From JACPYM01 sp031423495 (lineage in GTDB: Bacteria; Acidobacteriota; Blastocatellia; RBC074): a stretch of DNA of 64,000 bases. The translations under genes and the position numbers were made by a program. Where the stretch lies: the NCBI GenBank assembly GCA_031423495.1, contig JANPFP010000066.1:40085-104084 (forward strand), read 5' to 3'. The notes beneath the pieces are model-generated. The model was not told the DNA's origin, did no database searches, and saw only the letters and a list, made by a program, of their open reading frames with translations. Shown one piece after another: positions 18,442 through 26,584 of the stretch (the first letter of the stretch is position 1; each line of letters opens with the position of its first letter).

Positions 18442-19628
18442 GCTTGGCTATTTTGCATCCGCGCCATCGGCGACAACTTTCGCAGCTTTTCAACCTGCGC
18501 CGGCAGCGTTTCTAACACGTAATCCACTTCTTCTTTCGTATTGAACTTGCCCAAACTAAAACGAATCGCGCCGCGTCCGTTGTCTTGATTCAGCCCCAAA
18601 GCGACCAGCACATGCGAAGGTTCGACCGAACCGGACGCGCAAGCCGAACCGGTCGAAACCGCGATGCCTTTTAAGTCCAGTGAGATTTGCAGCCCTTCGC
18701 CTTCGACAAAATCGAAGTTGAGATTGGCGACACTCGGAATGCGTTGCGCCGCATCGCCGTTGCGCGTGAGGTGCGGAATCTTTTCAAACAAACCGGCTTC
18801 GAGGTAATCGCGCAAGCCGCGAATTTCTTCCATGCGTTCGGCGAGTTGTGTGCGCGCAAGTTCAGCCGCCGCGCCGATGCCGACGATGAGCGGAACGCTT
18901 TCTGTACCCGCGCGCCGGTCGCGTTCGTGATGTCCGCCGTGCATTTGCGCGGTGAGCCTGACGCCCTTGCGCACGTATAAAACGCCGATGCCTTTGGGTC
19001 CGTGAAACTTGTGCGCGGTGAGCGCGAGCAGGTCTACGCCGAGTTGTTGCACGTCAACGGGAATCTTGCCGATGGATTGCACGGCGTCGGTATGAAAGTG
19101 CAGATGCTTTTGTCCGGCGGTGCGACGCTCTTTGATGAGCGCGCCGATTTCAGCGAGCGGTTGAATCGTACCGATCTCGTTGTTGGCGTGCATGATCGTG
19201 ACGAGCGTCGTCGCGTCAGTCAGCGCCGCCTGCACGTCTTTCACGCGCACGAGGCCGTTGTCATAAACCGGCAAGCGCGTAATTTGCCAGCCCTGCTTTT
19301 CGAGTTCGGCGCACGAAGCCAGCACGGCGGAATGTTCAAATTGCGAAGTGATGACGTGACGGCCTTTGTCTTGATGCGCTGCGGCAATGCCTTTGATCGC
19401 AAGGTTGTCGGCTTCGGTTCCGCCTGACAGAAAGGTGATCTCAGCGGGTTGCGCATGGATGAGTTGCGCGACTTGGCTGCGCGCCGTCTCAATCGCTTGC
19501 TTGGCACGCTGTCCGAACTGATGCGTAGAAGAAGCGTTGCCGAACGCCTCGGTGAAATAGGGAAGCATGGCGACGACGACTGCATCGTCTACGCGGGTGG
19601 TGGCGGAATTGTCTAAGTAAACTTGCAT
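18438..19628 (-). CDS. iscS: Cysteine desulfurase, IscS/NifS family
   Basis: A 396-residue PLP enzyme that takes sulfur from cysteine for Fe-S cluster assembly. It begins MQVYLDNSATTRVD, as NifS/IscS proteins do. The PLP-binding lysine is Lys207 in TAHKFHGPKG; FLSGGTEADNLAI and FHTDAVQSIGKIP are cofactor-site segments; the active-site cysteine is Cys330 in STGSACASGSVEPSH. The short SACASG loop and overall length fit the group I (IscS/NifS) class. It is the first gene of a minus-strand series whose IscU-like scaffold lies three genes downstream. Confidence 0.92.
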   Translation of the reverse strand: MQVYLDNSATTRVDDAVVVAMLPYFTEAFGNASSTHQFGQRAKQAIETARSQVAQLIHAQPAEITFLSGGTEADNLAIKGIAAAHQDKGRHVITSQFEHSAVLASCAELEKQGWQITRLPVYDNGLVRVKDVQAALTDATTLVTIMHANNEIGTIQPLAEIGALIKERRTAGQKHLHFHTDAVQSIGKIPVDVQQLGVDLLALTAHKFHGPKGIGVLYVRKGVRLTAQMHGGHHERDRRAGTESVPLIVGIGAAAELARTQLAERMEEIRGLRDYLEAGLFEKIPHLTRNGDAAQRIPSVANLNFDFVEGEGLQISLDLKGIAVSTGSACASGSVEPSHVLVALGLNQDNGRGAIRFSLGKFNTKEEVDYVLETLPAQVEKLRKLSPMARMQNSQA

Positions 19629-19631
19629 ATC

Positions 19632-19710
19632 GGTTGTCAGTTGTCAGTTGCCAGTTGCCGGTTGTTAGTTCCTTTCTGAACCGACAATCGGCAACCGACT
19701 ACCGATAACC
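19632..19710. repeat. Imperfect inverted heptamer repeat (GTTGYCR)n
   Basis: Positions 19632-19671 are built from 7-bp units of the type GTTGTCA/GTTGCCA/GTTGCCG, and 19678-19710 carries the imperfect inverse (CGACAATCGGCAACCGACTA). It lies between the DUF1080 gene (stop 19712) and the start of iscS, so it occupies the iscS leader. Like the GGCAAAA elements it combines a seven-base period with inverted symmetry. Confidence 0.7.
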
Positions 19711-19711
19711 A

Positions 19712-20500
19712 TTAAAGCGGACGCACCCAAATGTTGCGGAACCGAATGAGGTCGCCGTGGTCTTGCAACGACAACCCGGCTTTGGTTGGAATCACAATGT
19801 AATGCGGCGCGCGGTCGTGCGAAGTTTCGCCTTGAATCTCGACGTTGTTTTGCACGAGCACTCCGTTGAGCAGCACAGTAATGCGGGCGCGGCGCGTGGG
19901 CAAACCGATTTCGTTAAAACGCGGGCCGCTGAAAATGATGTCGTAAGTCTGCCATTCGCCCGGCTTGCGCACGGGGTTCACGAGGGGCGGATATTGTTTG
20001 TAAATGCTGCCCGCTTGTCCGTGAAAGTAGGTTTTGTTCTCGAACGAATCTAGCACCTGCACTTCGTAATGGCTTAACAGAAAGATGCCACTGTTGCCAC
20101 GTCCCTGGCCTTCGCCTTTGACGACGACCGGCGTCGCCCATTCGACGTGCAACTGGCAATCGCCGAATTCATATTTGCTTTGAATGCCGCCGGTGCGCGG
20201 CGCGACTTCCATGTAACCATCTTTGACCGTCCATTTGGCTTCGCCGCCGTCGCGCTGGCTCTTCCAGCCTGACAGGTCTTTGCCGTCAAAAAGTATGACG
20301 GCATCAGAGGGCGCAGCGCCAACCGTAGCGCCGGGCGTAATGACCGTCGGTTCTTTCTTCGGCGATTCATAAGCCGGTTCTGCCGCCGGGCGCGCAGGTT
20401 GTTGCGGCGCGGCGGGTTGTTGCGCTTGCGTCGTAAAGATGACGGCGCACGCGATGAAAACTAATGCGAAAAGGGCAAGGGTGATGCGAGACAGTTTCAT
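19712..20500 (-). CDS. DUF1080 (3-keto-disaccharide hydrolase-like) secreted protein
   Basis: A 262-residue protein from the ATG at 20500, chosen because GAGGAGAA lies just upstream and a clean signal peptide follows (hydrophobic residues about 6-22, then AQQPAAPQQPARP). The body is a DUF1080 concanavalin-like domain: ILFDGKDLSGWKSQRDGGE, WTVKDGYMEV, GNSGIFLLSHYEVQVLDS and IRFRNIWVRPL. Domains of this family have been linked to glycoside hydrolysis, but the substrate here is unknown. It lies downstream of a DUF1549/DUF1553 protein on the same strand, separated by a 135-bp palindrome. Confidence 0.85.
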   Translation of the reverse strand: MKLSRITLALFALVFIACAVIFTTQAQQPAAPQQPARPAAEPAYESPKKEPTVITPGATVGAAPSDAVILFDGKDLSGWKSQRDGGEAKWTVKDGYMEVAPRTGGIQSKYEFGDCQLHVEWATPVVVKGEGQGRGNSGIFLLSHYEVQVLDSFENKTYFHGQAGSIYKQYPPLVNPVRKPGEWQTYDIIFSGPRFNEIGLPTRRARITVLLNGVLVQNNVEIQGETSHDRAPHYIVIPTKAGLSLQDHGDLIRFRNIWVRPL

Positions 20501-20528
20501 TGTTGACGTTCTCCTCGGTGATAAAAAA

Positions 20529-20663
20529 GGTACAGCAACCTTTCCAGGTTGCTGAGGGCTTGTGCAAAAAAACACACTGAGAGAATGGTAAGGCGTGTGT
20601 ATGTCCCGCTTGGTTTAGTAGACGCGACACCAATCCGCAGCAACCTGGAAAGGTTGCTGTACC
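20529..20663. repeat. Inverted repeat, 26-bp arms that are themselves hairpins
   Basis: The arms 20529-20554 and 20638-20663 are perfect reverse complements (GGTACAGCAACCTTTCCAGG...). Each arm also folds on itself, because CAGCAACCT and AGGTTGCTG are complementary around TTCC. The repeat fills the gap between the DUF1549/DUF1553 gene and the DUF1080 gene. Confidence 0.85.
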
Positions 20664-20665
20664 GT

Positions 20666-23600
20666 TCACTTCGTGATCGTTTCGTCCAAATTCAATAACA
20701 CATTGGCGACCATCGTCCACGCCGCGAGTTCGGGCGAAGGCACCGATGATGAGGAAGCCTGTTTGACCACTTTAAGGGCTTCGTCAGCGTGCAACTTGAA
20801 GTAAGCGAGTTGCTGCTGATAAAGCGCGGTGAGCCGTTCGAGTTCGGCTTTGTGCGGAGCGCGCGCTACGCACAGGCGCGTGCCGTAAGCCAAATGCGAC
20901 GATGCATCTGCACCTTCTTTCATCATTCGGCCAGCTAAGGCACGCGCGGCCTCAAACATTGCTTCGTCGTTTAACAGGTTCAGCGCCTGCAACGGCGTAT
21001 TCGTTCGCGTACGCCGCACGACGCACGACTCGCGGCTGATGCCGTCGAAATTCAACATCATCGGATAAGGCGACGAGCGGCGCAGGAACGTATACAAACT
21101 GCGGCGATAGCGGTCTGCGCCTTTGGCGTTCATCCATTTTTCGCTGCTGTAAGGCGCTTTCCAGATGCCTTCGGGTTGCAACGGCATGACCGACGGGCCG
21201 CCGACTTTTTGCGTCAACAAGCCGCTGATGGCGAATACAGTATCGCGCAACATTTCGGCTTCAAGCCTGAAACGCGGGCCGCGCGCGAGCAAGCGGTTGT
21301 AAGGGTCTTTCTCTTGCAAGGCGGGTGAACTAGCCGCCGCTTGCCGATAAGCCGATGAAGTCACGAGCGTACGAATGAGCTTTTTCATGCTCCAATTCAT
21401 GCCGCCTTGGTTAGCGGGTTTGCTGAACTCTACGGCGAGCCAGTCGAGCAATTCGGGGTGCGAAGGCGTGGCGGATTGCAGGCCGAAATCTTCTGACGTC
21501 TCGACGATGCCGCGTCCGAAAAGCTGTTCCCAAAAACGATTGACTGCGACGCGCCCGACCAACGGATTGTCTGAACTGACCAGCCATTGCGCGAGTCCCA
21601 GGCGATTGGCGGGCGCGCTCTCAGGCAGCGCGTGCAACACGGCGGGCGTAGCCGCAAATACCTTTTCGCCTTTGCTCATGAAGTTGCCGCGTTCGCGCAA
21701 AAACGTGGCGGGGCGTTCAGCGGATTTCACTTCCTGCATCACCAGCGCCGACGTGATGCGCAAGGCTTTGAGTTCGTCGCGCAGCTTTTCTAACTGGTCG
21801 CGCGTCGCTTTGAACTCAGGCACGAGCGAACGATAACGATCGGCCAAATCCTGCTGTTGTTTGGCCGTACGCGCGGTTACCGCTTGGGCGAGAACCGCTT
21901 GTTGCCGCGCTGAAATGTTCACGATCTCAAACGGCGTCTTGCTGTTCGTCACCGACAATCTGAAGCGTCCCATCGTTTGGCAAAGCGCGCCGCCTTGATG
22001 CCGCAACGTGATTTTTAATTGCGTACCGGTGGCCGCGCCAAAAGGCAAAGCGGTAGTGAATACGGCTTGGCGTGCTAGCCGTTGAGCTACATCACCATTT
22101 GGGTCGTTGGTCGCATTGATCGCCCAACCCGCCGGACGATCAGCCACGCGCGTGTCGGTCTTGTCGGCAAAAATTTCGCGCGGTTCGGGTTTGTAAGCCG
22201 AATCATTCACGCGCAGATCTTTCAGCTTGATAGCTTGGCCTTTGCCGTTAAGCGGTACGGTTTCGACCGCGAAACCCGTCAGCAAAAAATTGCCATAAGG
22301 GTCACGTCCCGGCCCGCCTTGCGGCAAGCTGGCGTCGGGCAACACTTCAAGCCGCAACGCAGTGATATTCGCCAGTTTGGTTTGCGCCGTGATGGTGAAA
22401 ATTTCGCTCTCGCTTTGCGTGCCTGACACCAGCAACGAATGATCGCTTTGGGCGTTGAGTTGCGCGCCGCTGGCAGCTTCGGCCTTGAGCGGTTTGAGCG
22501 TCGTCCAGCTTTGCGGAGCATTCAGCAAAGCCTTTTCCCAAGCGGCTTGCGCGGCTTGGCGTTCAGGCGCATCGGCTTTGAGTTCGGCTTCGAGCTTTTT
22601 GATTTCGGCGTTCAGGCGTTGGCGTTGCGCGGCCTGTTCGGGCGAAGGCAAATCAAGCGCAGGCTCTTTCACAAAGCGCGTGAATTCCTCTTTCGTCACG
22701 CTCTGATAAGCGATTTCGTACTCGCTGTTTTCAAAAAACGCCAACAGCTTGTAATAGTCTTTTTGCGTGAACGGGTCGTATTTGTGGTTGTGGCATTGCG
22801 CGCAACCGACGGTGGAACCCAGCCAGACCGTGCTGGTCGTATTCACGCGATCAACCAGTGTTTCCCAACGCGCTTCGTGCGGATCAACGCCACCTTCCTG
22901 ATTAATCATTGTGTTGCGATGAAAGCCCGTCGCAATGCGCTGTTCTTCCGTAGCGTTCGGCAGCATGTCTCCCGCGATTTGTTCGATGGTGAATTGATCG
23001 AAAGGCTTGTCGGCGTTGAGTGCATTGATGACCCAGTCGCGGTACTTCCACATCACGCGCAGGTTGTCTTTTTCGTAACCGTTCGAATCGGCATAGCGCG
23101 CCAAATCCAACCACGGACGCGCCCAGCGTTCGCCATAAGCAGGCGACGCGAGCAGCTTGTCCACCACCTTTTCATAAGCGTTGGCTGAAGTGTCGGCGAT
23201 GAATGCGTCTAGGTCTTGCGGCGAAGGCGGCAGGCCGATCACGTCGAGATATACGCGCCGCAACAAGACGGCTTTGTCCGCTTCAGGCGAAGGCCGCAAT
23301 CCTTCTTTTTCGAGGCGCGCGAGAATGAAACTGTCTACGGCGTTGCGCACCCAGGCTTGGTTTTTGACGGTCGGCAAAGCGACTTGGCGCGGCTTCACAT
23401 ACGACCAATGTTTCGGCGTGTCGGATTTGAGATTTGAGATTGCGTCATCGGGCCAACTCGCGCCTTCATCAATCCAGCGAGCGATGAGGGCGATTTGTTC
23501 AGGCTTGAGCGCGCTGGCTTTGAGCGGCATTTGCACTTCGCCGCCTTCGCCTTTGAGGCGCGCCATCAAACGCGAAGCCTTGCTGTCACCAGCGACAATG

Positions 23601-23833
23601 ATCGTGCCAGAAATGCCGCCTTTCATCGCCAACGATTTGAGATCAAGCCGCAACTGTCCCGAAGCCTTTTTGTCGTTGTGGCATGCGTTGCAACTCGCGG
23701 CAAAAATCGGCTGGATGTCGCGCGCAAAATCAACTTTAGTTTGGGCGGCGTGGCTCGCCGCACGCGGCCACAGCGAAGCCAGTGCGACCACTATAAACGA
23801 GGCGGTGACTAGACCTTTCATCCGGTAGTTCAT
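20666..23833 (-). CDS. DUF1549/DUF1553 protein with N-terminal Planctomycete-type cytochrome c domain
   Basis: A 1055-residue exported protein with a hydrophobic segment at about residues 8-28. A Planctomycete cytochrome c domain follows: DFARDIQPIFAASCNACHND holds the CxxCH haem motif, then VQMPLKASALKPEQIALIARW. DUF1549 follows (LLRRVYLDVIGLPPSPQDLD, LLASPAYGERWARPWLDLAR, a second CxxCH in CAQCHNHKYDP). A middle insert of ~300 residues is low in recognisable motifs, and DUF1553 is C-terminal (NPLVGRVAVNRFWEQLFGRG, NTPLQALNLLNDEAMFEAAR). The start could also be MKG at 23821. It is followed by DUF1080. An electron-transfer-linked role outside the cytoplasm is inferred. Confidence 0.87.
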   Translation of the reverse strand: MNYRMKGLVTASFIVVALASLWPRAASHAAQTKVDFARDIQPIFAASCNACHNDKKASGQLRLDLKSLAMKGGISGTIIVAGDSKASRLMARLKGEGGEVQMPLKASALKPEQIALIARWIDEGASWPDDAISNLKSDTPKHWSYVKPRQVALPTVKNQAWVRNAVDSFILARLEKEGLRPSPEADKAVLLRRVYLDVIGLPPSPQDLDAFIADTSANAYEKVVDKLLASPAYGERWARPWLDLARYADSNGYEKDNLRVMWKYRDWVINALNADKPFDQFTIEQIAGDMLPNATEEQRIATGFHRNTMINQEGGVDPHEARWETLVDRVNTTSTVWLGSTVGCAQCHNHKYDPFTQKDYYKLLAFFENSEYEIAYQSVTKEEFTRFVKEPALDLPSPEQAAQRQRLNAEIKKLEAELKADAPERQAAQAAWEKALLNAPQSWTTLKPLKAEAASGAQLNAQSDHSLLVSGTQSESEIFTITAQTKLANITALRLEVLPDASLPQGGPGRDPYGNFLLTGFAVETVPLNGKGQAIKLKDLRVNDSAYKPEPREIFADKTDTRVADRPAGWAINATNDPNGDVAQRLARQAVFTTALPFGAATGTQLKITLRHQGGALCQTMGRFRLSVTNSKTPFEIVNISARQQAVLAQAVTARTAKQQQDLADRYRSLVPEFKATRDQLEKLRDELKALRITSALVMQEVKSAERPATFLRERGNFMSKGEKVFAATPAVLHALPESAPANRLGLAQWLVSSDNPLVGRVAVNRFWEQLFGRGIVETSEDFGLQSATPSHPELLDWLAVEFSKPANQGGMNWSMKKLIRTLVTSSAYRQAAASSPALQEKDPYNRLLARGPRFRLEAEMLRDTVFAISGLLTQKVGGPSVMPLQPEGIWKAPYSSEKWMNAKGADRYRRSLYTFLRRSSPYPMMLNFDGISRESCVVRRTRTNTPLQALNLLNDEAMFEAARALAGRMMKEGADASSHLAYGTRLCVARAPHKAELERLTALYQQQLAYFKLHADEALKVVKQASSSSVPSPELAAWTMVANVLLNLDETITK

Positions 23834-23969
23834 TGTCTAACTCGCAAGCAACTTTTAATTGTTAGGTTTAGGAAAACCCGCGTGGGCGTGGCCCCGCGCA
23901 GGTGCAAATGATTCGTCGGTGCAAAAGATAGCACAGCCAACTGATGTCGCAAATGTTCAGAACCGGCGG

Positions 23970-25520
23970 TCAGTCGTTCGCCGGTTTGTCGTTCGTGTTG
24001 AACAAAAAGTAATCGTGAACGGCGCGTGCGACTTCGGCAATCGCGCGTTCGCGTTCAGCCATGTCTTTGGTCGCGGCCTTGACGAACACGGCCAGCGCGA
24101 CGTGTCCAGCGTTGTCGGGCAGCGTGACGATGCCTACGTCATTGGCCGTACCGCCGATGCTACCGGTTTTGTGCGCGACTTCAGTGCCGCGCGGCAACAG
24201 TCCTTTCAACCGCGCATCGCCCGTGCGACAGCGCCGCATAATGTCGTAAAGCAATTCGGCGCTTGCGGGTTTGAGGCAATCTTTTTTCCAGATGCGTTCA
24301 AGCAAGCGCGCCATTCCTTCAGGTGTGGAAGTGTCGCGCGCATCGGAAATGAACTTTTCGTTTGCCAGCTTGCCGTGGTCGGGCGTAACGGCTTTCGCCA
24401 ACTTGCTGTAACCATCCAGCGTGTGTTCGTCACGCGACGGCAAACTTTGAATGCCCAACCAGTCGGCGATCAATTCACGCGTCGAACGATTGACGTTGAT
24501 GCCTTCGATGCCAAGCGCACGCATGCGCGCGGTGACAGCTTCGCCGCCGCCCGCCAGACGCAAGCAAACATCAGTCGCGCTGTTGTCGCTGATGAGCAGC
24601 ATTAGTTCGAGCAGGTTGCGCAGCGAAAGCGCCACACCGGGTTGGTTGAATAAGTCTGACAACGTGCCGCTGCCCGGACTCAAGTCACTCGTTTTCAATT
24701 CGATCATTTGATTGAGCGCGAGCTTGCCTTCGTCAACGAGCGTCAGCAATTGCACAGCGACGGGCACTTTGAACGTACTCGCCATCGGATAGGCTTCGCC
24801 GTTGTTGAGCGTGACGCGGCGACCTGATTCGAGATGAAGGGCGGCGACGCCTACGGTTCCGTCAGTGACTTTGACGAGGCGCGCGAGTTCGCGTTCGAGG
24901 CGCGGCAGTGAATCGTCTTTGGTTGCTGAGAGGGCTTCAACTTTTATCAGGCTGAACGAATCAAGAAAGCTCATCGCAATCTTTTCATATCCGTTTTCAG
25001 CGCCCATACGTTCAAGGTCGTGAATCTGGGTAGTGATGACGACTTGATATAAACGTCCGCCGACCAGCACGGTCTTGGTGCGCAATACGACACGCTTTTC
25101 GACTTCGACGTGCAGGAATTGTCCCGCATGTCCGTCGAGTGTGAAGTCTTTTTCGCTGATGAGTTGGCTGCCAGCACGTTTGAGCGCGGCTTCGCGTACA
25201 GCCGCGAACATCTCGCGGCTGCCTGTTTCTTCGAGATTAGCGGGGAAGGCTGACACGTTCACCGAATAGGAAATGAATGAGGCCGAGCCATGTTGCACAT
25301 TGGTGACGGTGACTATGATGCCGTTGCGCTCTACCTCATTTTTGGTTTGCTTAGGTTCGCCAGGCAATTTGATTTTGAAACCGCTGTCAGGGAAAGCGAA
25401 CTCTTTCCACTTTTCAGGGAAGTAATCAGGAGCAGGCGGGGGCGGGGGCGGCGGAGCCTGTGCCACACCGAAGGCCAGCCCGTTCAACATAATCATCCAC
25501 AACAACAGAAAGTTTTTCAT
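23970..25520 (-). CDS. Class A beta-lactamase-type serine hydrolase fused to an N-terminal PGEP domain
   Basis: A 516-residue protein with a signal peptide (about residues 1-21) and a Pro-rich linker (22-31). Residues about 35-195 form a domain with FPDSGFKIKLPGEPKQTK, also found in the TonB-C protein at 40102-40989. The C-terminal ~300 residues are a class A beta-lactamase: Ser248 and Lys251 in MASTFK, SDN at 311-313 in LISDNSATD, an omega-loop candidate RSTREL at 345-350, and KTG at 451-453. The catalytic set looks complete, so beta-lactam hydrolysis is possible, but the fusion makes another periplasmic acyl substrate equally worth considering. AGAGGAA precedes the ATG at 25520. Confidence 0.82.
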   Translation of the reverse strand: MKNFLLLWMIMLNGLAFGVAQAPPPPPPPAPDYFPEKWKEFAFPDSGFKIKLPGEPKQTKNEVERNGIIVTVTNVQHGSASFISYSVNVSAFPANLEETGSREMFAAVREAALKRAGSQLISEKDFTLDGHAGQFLHVEVEKRVVLRTKTVLVGGRLYQVVITTQIHDLERMGAENGYEKIAMSFLDSFSLIKVEALSATKDDSLPRLERELARLVKVTDGTVGVAALHLESGRRVTLNNGEAYPMASTFKVPVAVQLLTLVDEGKLALNQMIELKTSDLSPGSGTLSDLFNQPGVALSLRNLLELMLLISDNSATDVCLRLAGGGEAVTARMRALGIEGINVNRSTRELIADWLGIQSLPSRDEHTLDGYSKLAKAVTPDHGKLANEKFISDARDTSTPEGMARLLERIWKKDCLKPASAELLYDIMRRCRTGDARLKGLLPRGTEVAHKTGSIGGTANDVGIVTLPDNAGHVALAVFVKAATKDMAERERAIAEVARAVHDYFLFNTNDKPAND

Positions 25521-25889
25521 GGTTACGGTTCCTCTCAGTCAGAAAGTAGCTTGGGTTTTGCATAAGGCGATGGCGCGCATCATAACATCGGCAGAGAATT
25601 TTTCGCGCAACGGACTTTCTCACGCGACGTTTTGCGGCCCGTTCGCCAGCGACAGGTTCCTGACTTTACGCAAAAAAACTGAAACCCTTTCCGCCTTTCT
25701 ACCGGTCTTACCAATTGCTTGACGCGCAAGCGGCGCGACGTTTATACAAGCCTCGTTAATCTCACGTGGTTAGCGATCTTGTTAGCGGTAACTTTTCCCA
25801 TCAGTTCTAAACTCGCGGAAGGCCTATGCAATTCAATCTTCGTCATCTGAAACGTTGGCTGCTGAGGCAGGGCGTCAGGGAGGGGTTGA
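25521..25889. other. Intergenic region
   Basis: These 369 bp lie between the divergent starts of the beta-lactamase gene and the unknown gene at 25890. It should hold promoters for both directions. No repeat, RNA gene or convincing small frame was recognised. Confidence 0.5.
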
Positions 25890-26207
25890 TTGTCTTTTGA
25901 CGAATTGACTGATCTGGTGATTGTGGTACGCGGCGGCATCAGCGAGTTGCCACCTTCTGGCACCGTTTTTTCCGGCGCTGTTGGTGAGACGTTGGCAGAC
26001 GCAGCGGCTTTTGTTCCGCACGGGACGATTCGGCATACGACCGTTGGTGCGATTCTAGCGGCGGGCGGTTCGGTCACGCTCAAACCGGAAATGACTCGTA
26101 GCGGTAAGCTCAACGAGCGGCATGTCAATGTGGTAGAGGCGGCTGCGCCTTCGGTTTTTTCAGAACCATTGGATAATCCGGTTCCCAAGCCGGAACGGAT
26201 TCAATGA
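25890..26207 (+). CDS. Small hypothetical protein, first gene of an unknown cassette
   Basis: A 105-residue protein starting at a TTG at 25890; GGGAGGGG lies five bases upstream and an in-frame stop is immediately upstream, so this is the first possible start. It begins with acidic SFDELTDLVIVVRGG, then a Gly/Ala-rich central part (FSGAVGETLADAAAF, VGAILAAGGSVTLKPEMTRSG), and ends with a Pro-rich tail. I do not recognise a family. It is followed 24 bp later by another small gene with a strong ribosome binding site, so the pair is probably one transcript. A longer minus-strand frame over this region looks like a shadow. Confidence 0.5.
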   Translation: MSFDELTDLVIVVRGGISELPPSGTVFSGAVGETLADAAAFVPHGTIRHTTVGAILAAGGSVTLKPEMTRSGKLNERHVNVVEAAAPSVFSEPLDNPVPKPERIQ

Positions 26208-26231
26208 GTGTTTTGTCAAAGGAGTTTTACG

Positions 26232-26555
26232 ATGAATTGGGTCAGCATTCGTTACCGCGATTTTTATGATTTGCCGCGCATCTTCATCGCCAGTTATGAA
26301 GGGCGGCAATATCTTTTTGACTGCCCTTTCGATGATGCGCTTGATGATTACCCAGAGAGCTATCGCGTATACCAACTGCCGCTGTTGTCGGAAGCAGAGT
26401 TGCAAGGCTCGTGGGAACACTTGTCAGCGCGAGCGATTGATTTTCTAGGGACGCTTCCGCTGGCGGCGGTTCAATTCGATCCAACCAAACGTGCGTGCAT
26501 CAATGCCGCCGTTTTCACTTCGTTGTCGCGCCAGCCAGAGTTACTGGCAGCTTAG
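26232..26555 (+). CDS. Small hypothetical protein, second gene of the cassette
   Basis: A 107-residue protein with a perfect AAAGGAG ahead of the ATG at 26232. It starts MNWVSIRYRDFYDLPRIF, continues with LFDCPFDDALDDYPESYRVY and ends with an FDPTKRACINAAVF segment. The acidic central DDALDDYPESY run and aromatic N-terminus suggest a compact cytoplasmic protein. I recall similar unnamed proteins from related genomes but no function. The start of the DUF1549 gene follows 30 bp later, so read-through into it is possible. Confidence 0.65.
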   Translation: MNWVSIRYRDFYDLPRIFIASYEGRQYLFDCPFDDALDDYPESYRVYQLPLLSEAELQGSWEHLSARAIDFLGTLPLAAVQFDPTKRACINAAVFTSLSRQPELLAA

Positions 26556-26584
26556 TATGATTCTTTTTTCGCGGAGCTTATCCA

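Noticed and set aside
25742..26188. A 148-codon minus-strand frame
   Set aside because: It overlaps the cassette gene at 25890-26207 and has a low-complexity Thr/Ser/Pro composition typical of a shadow frame.
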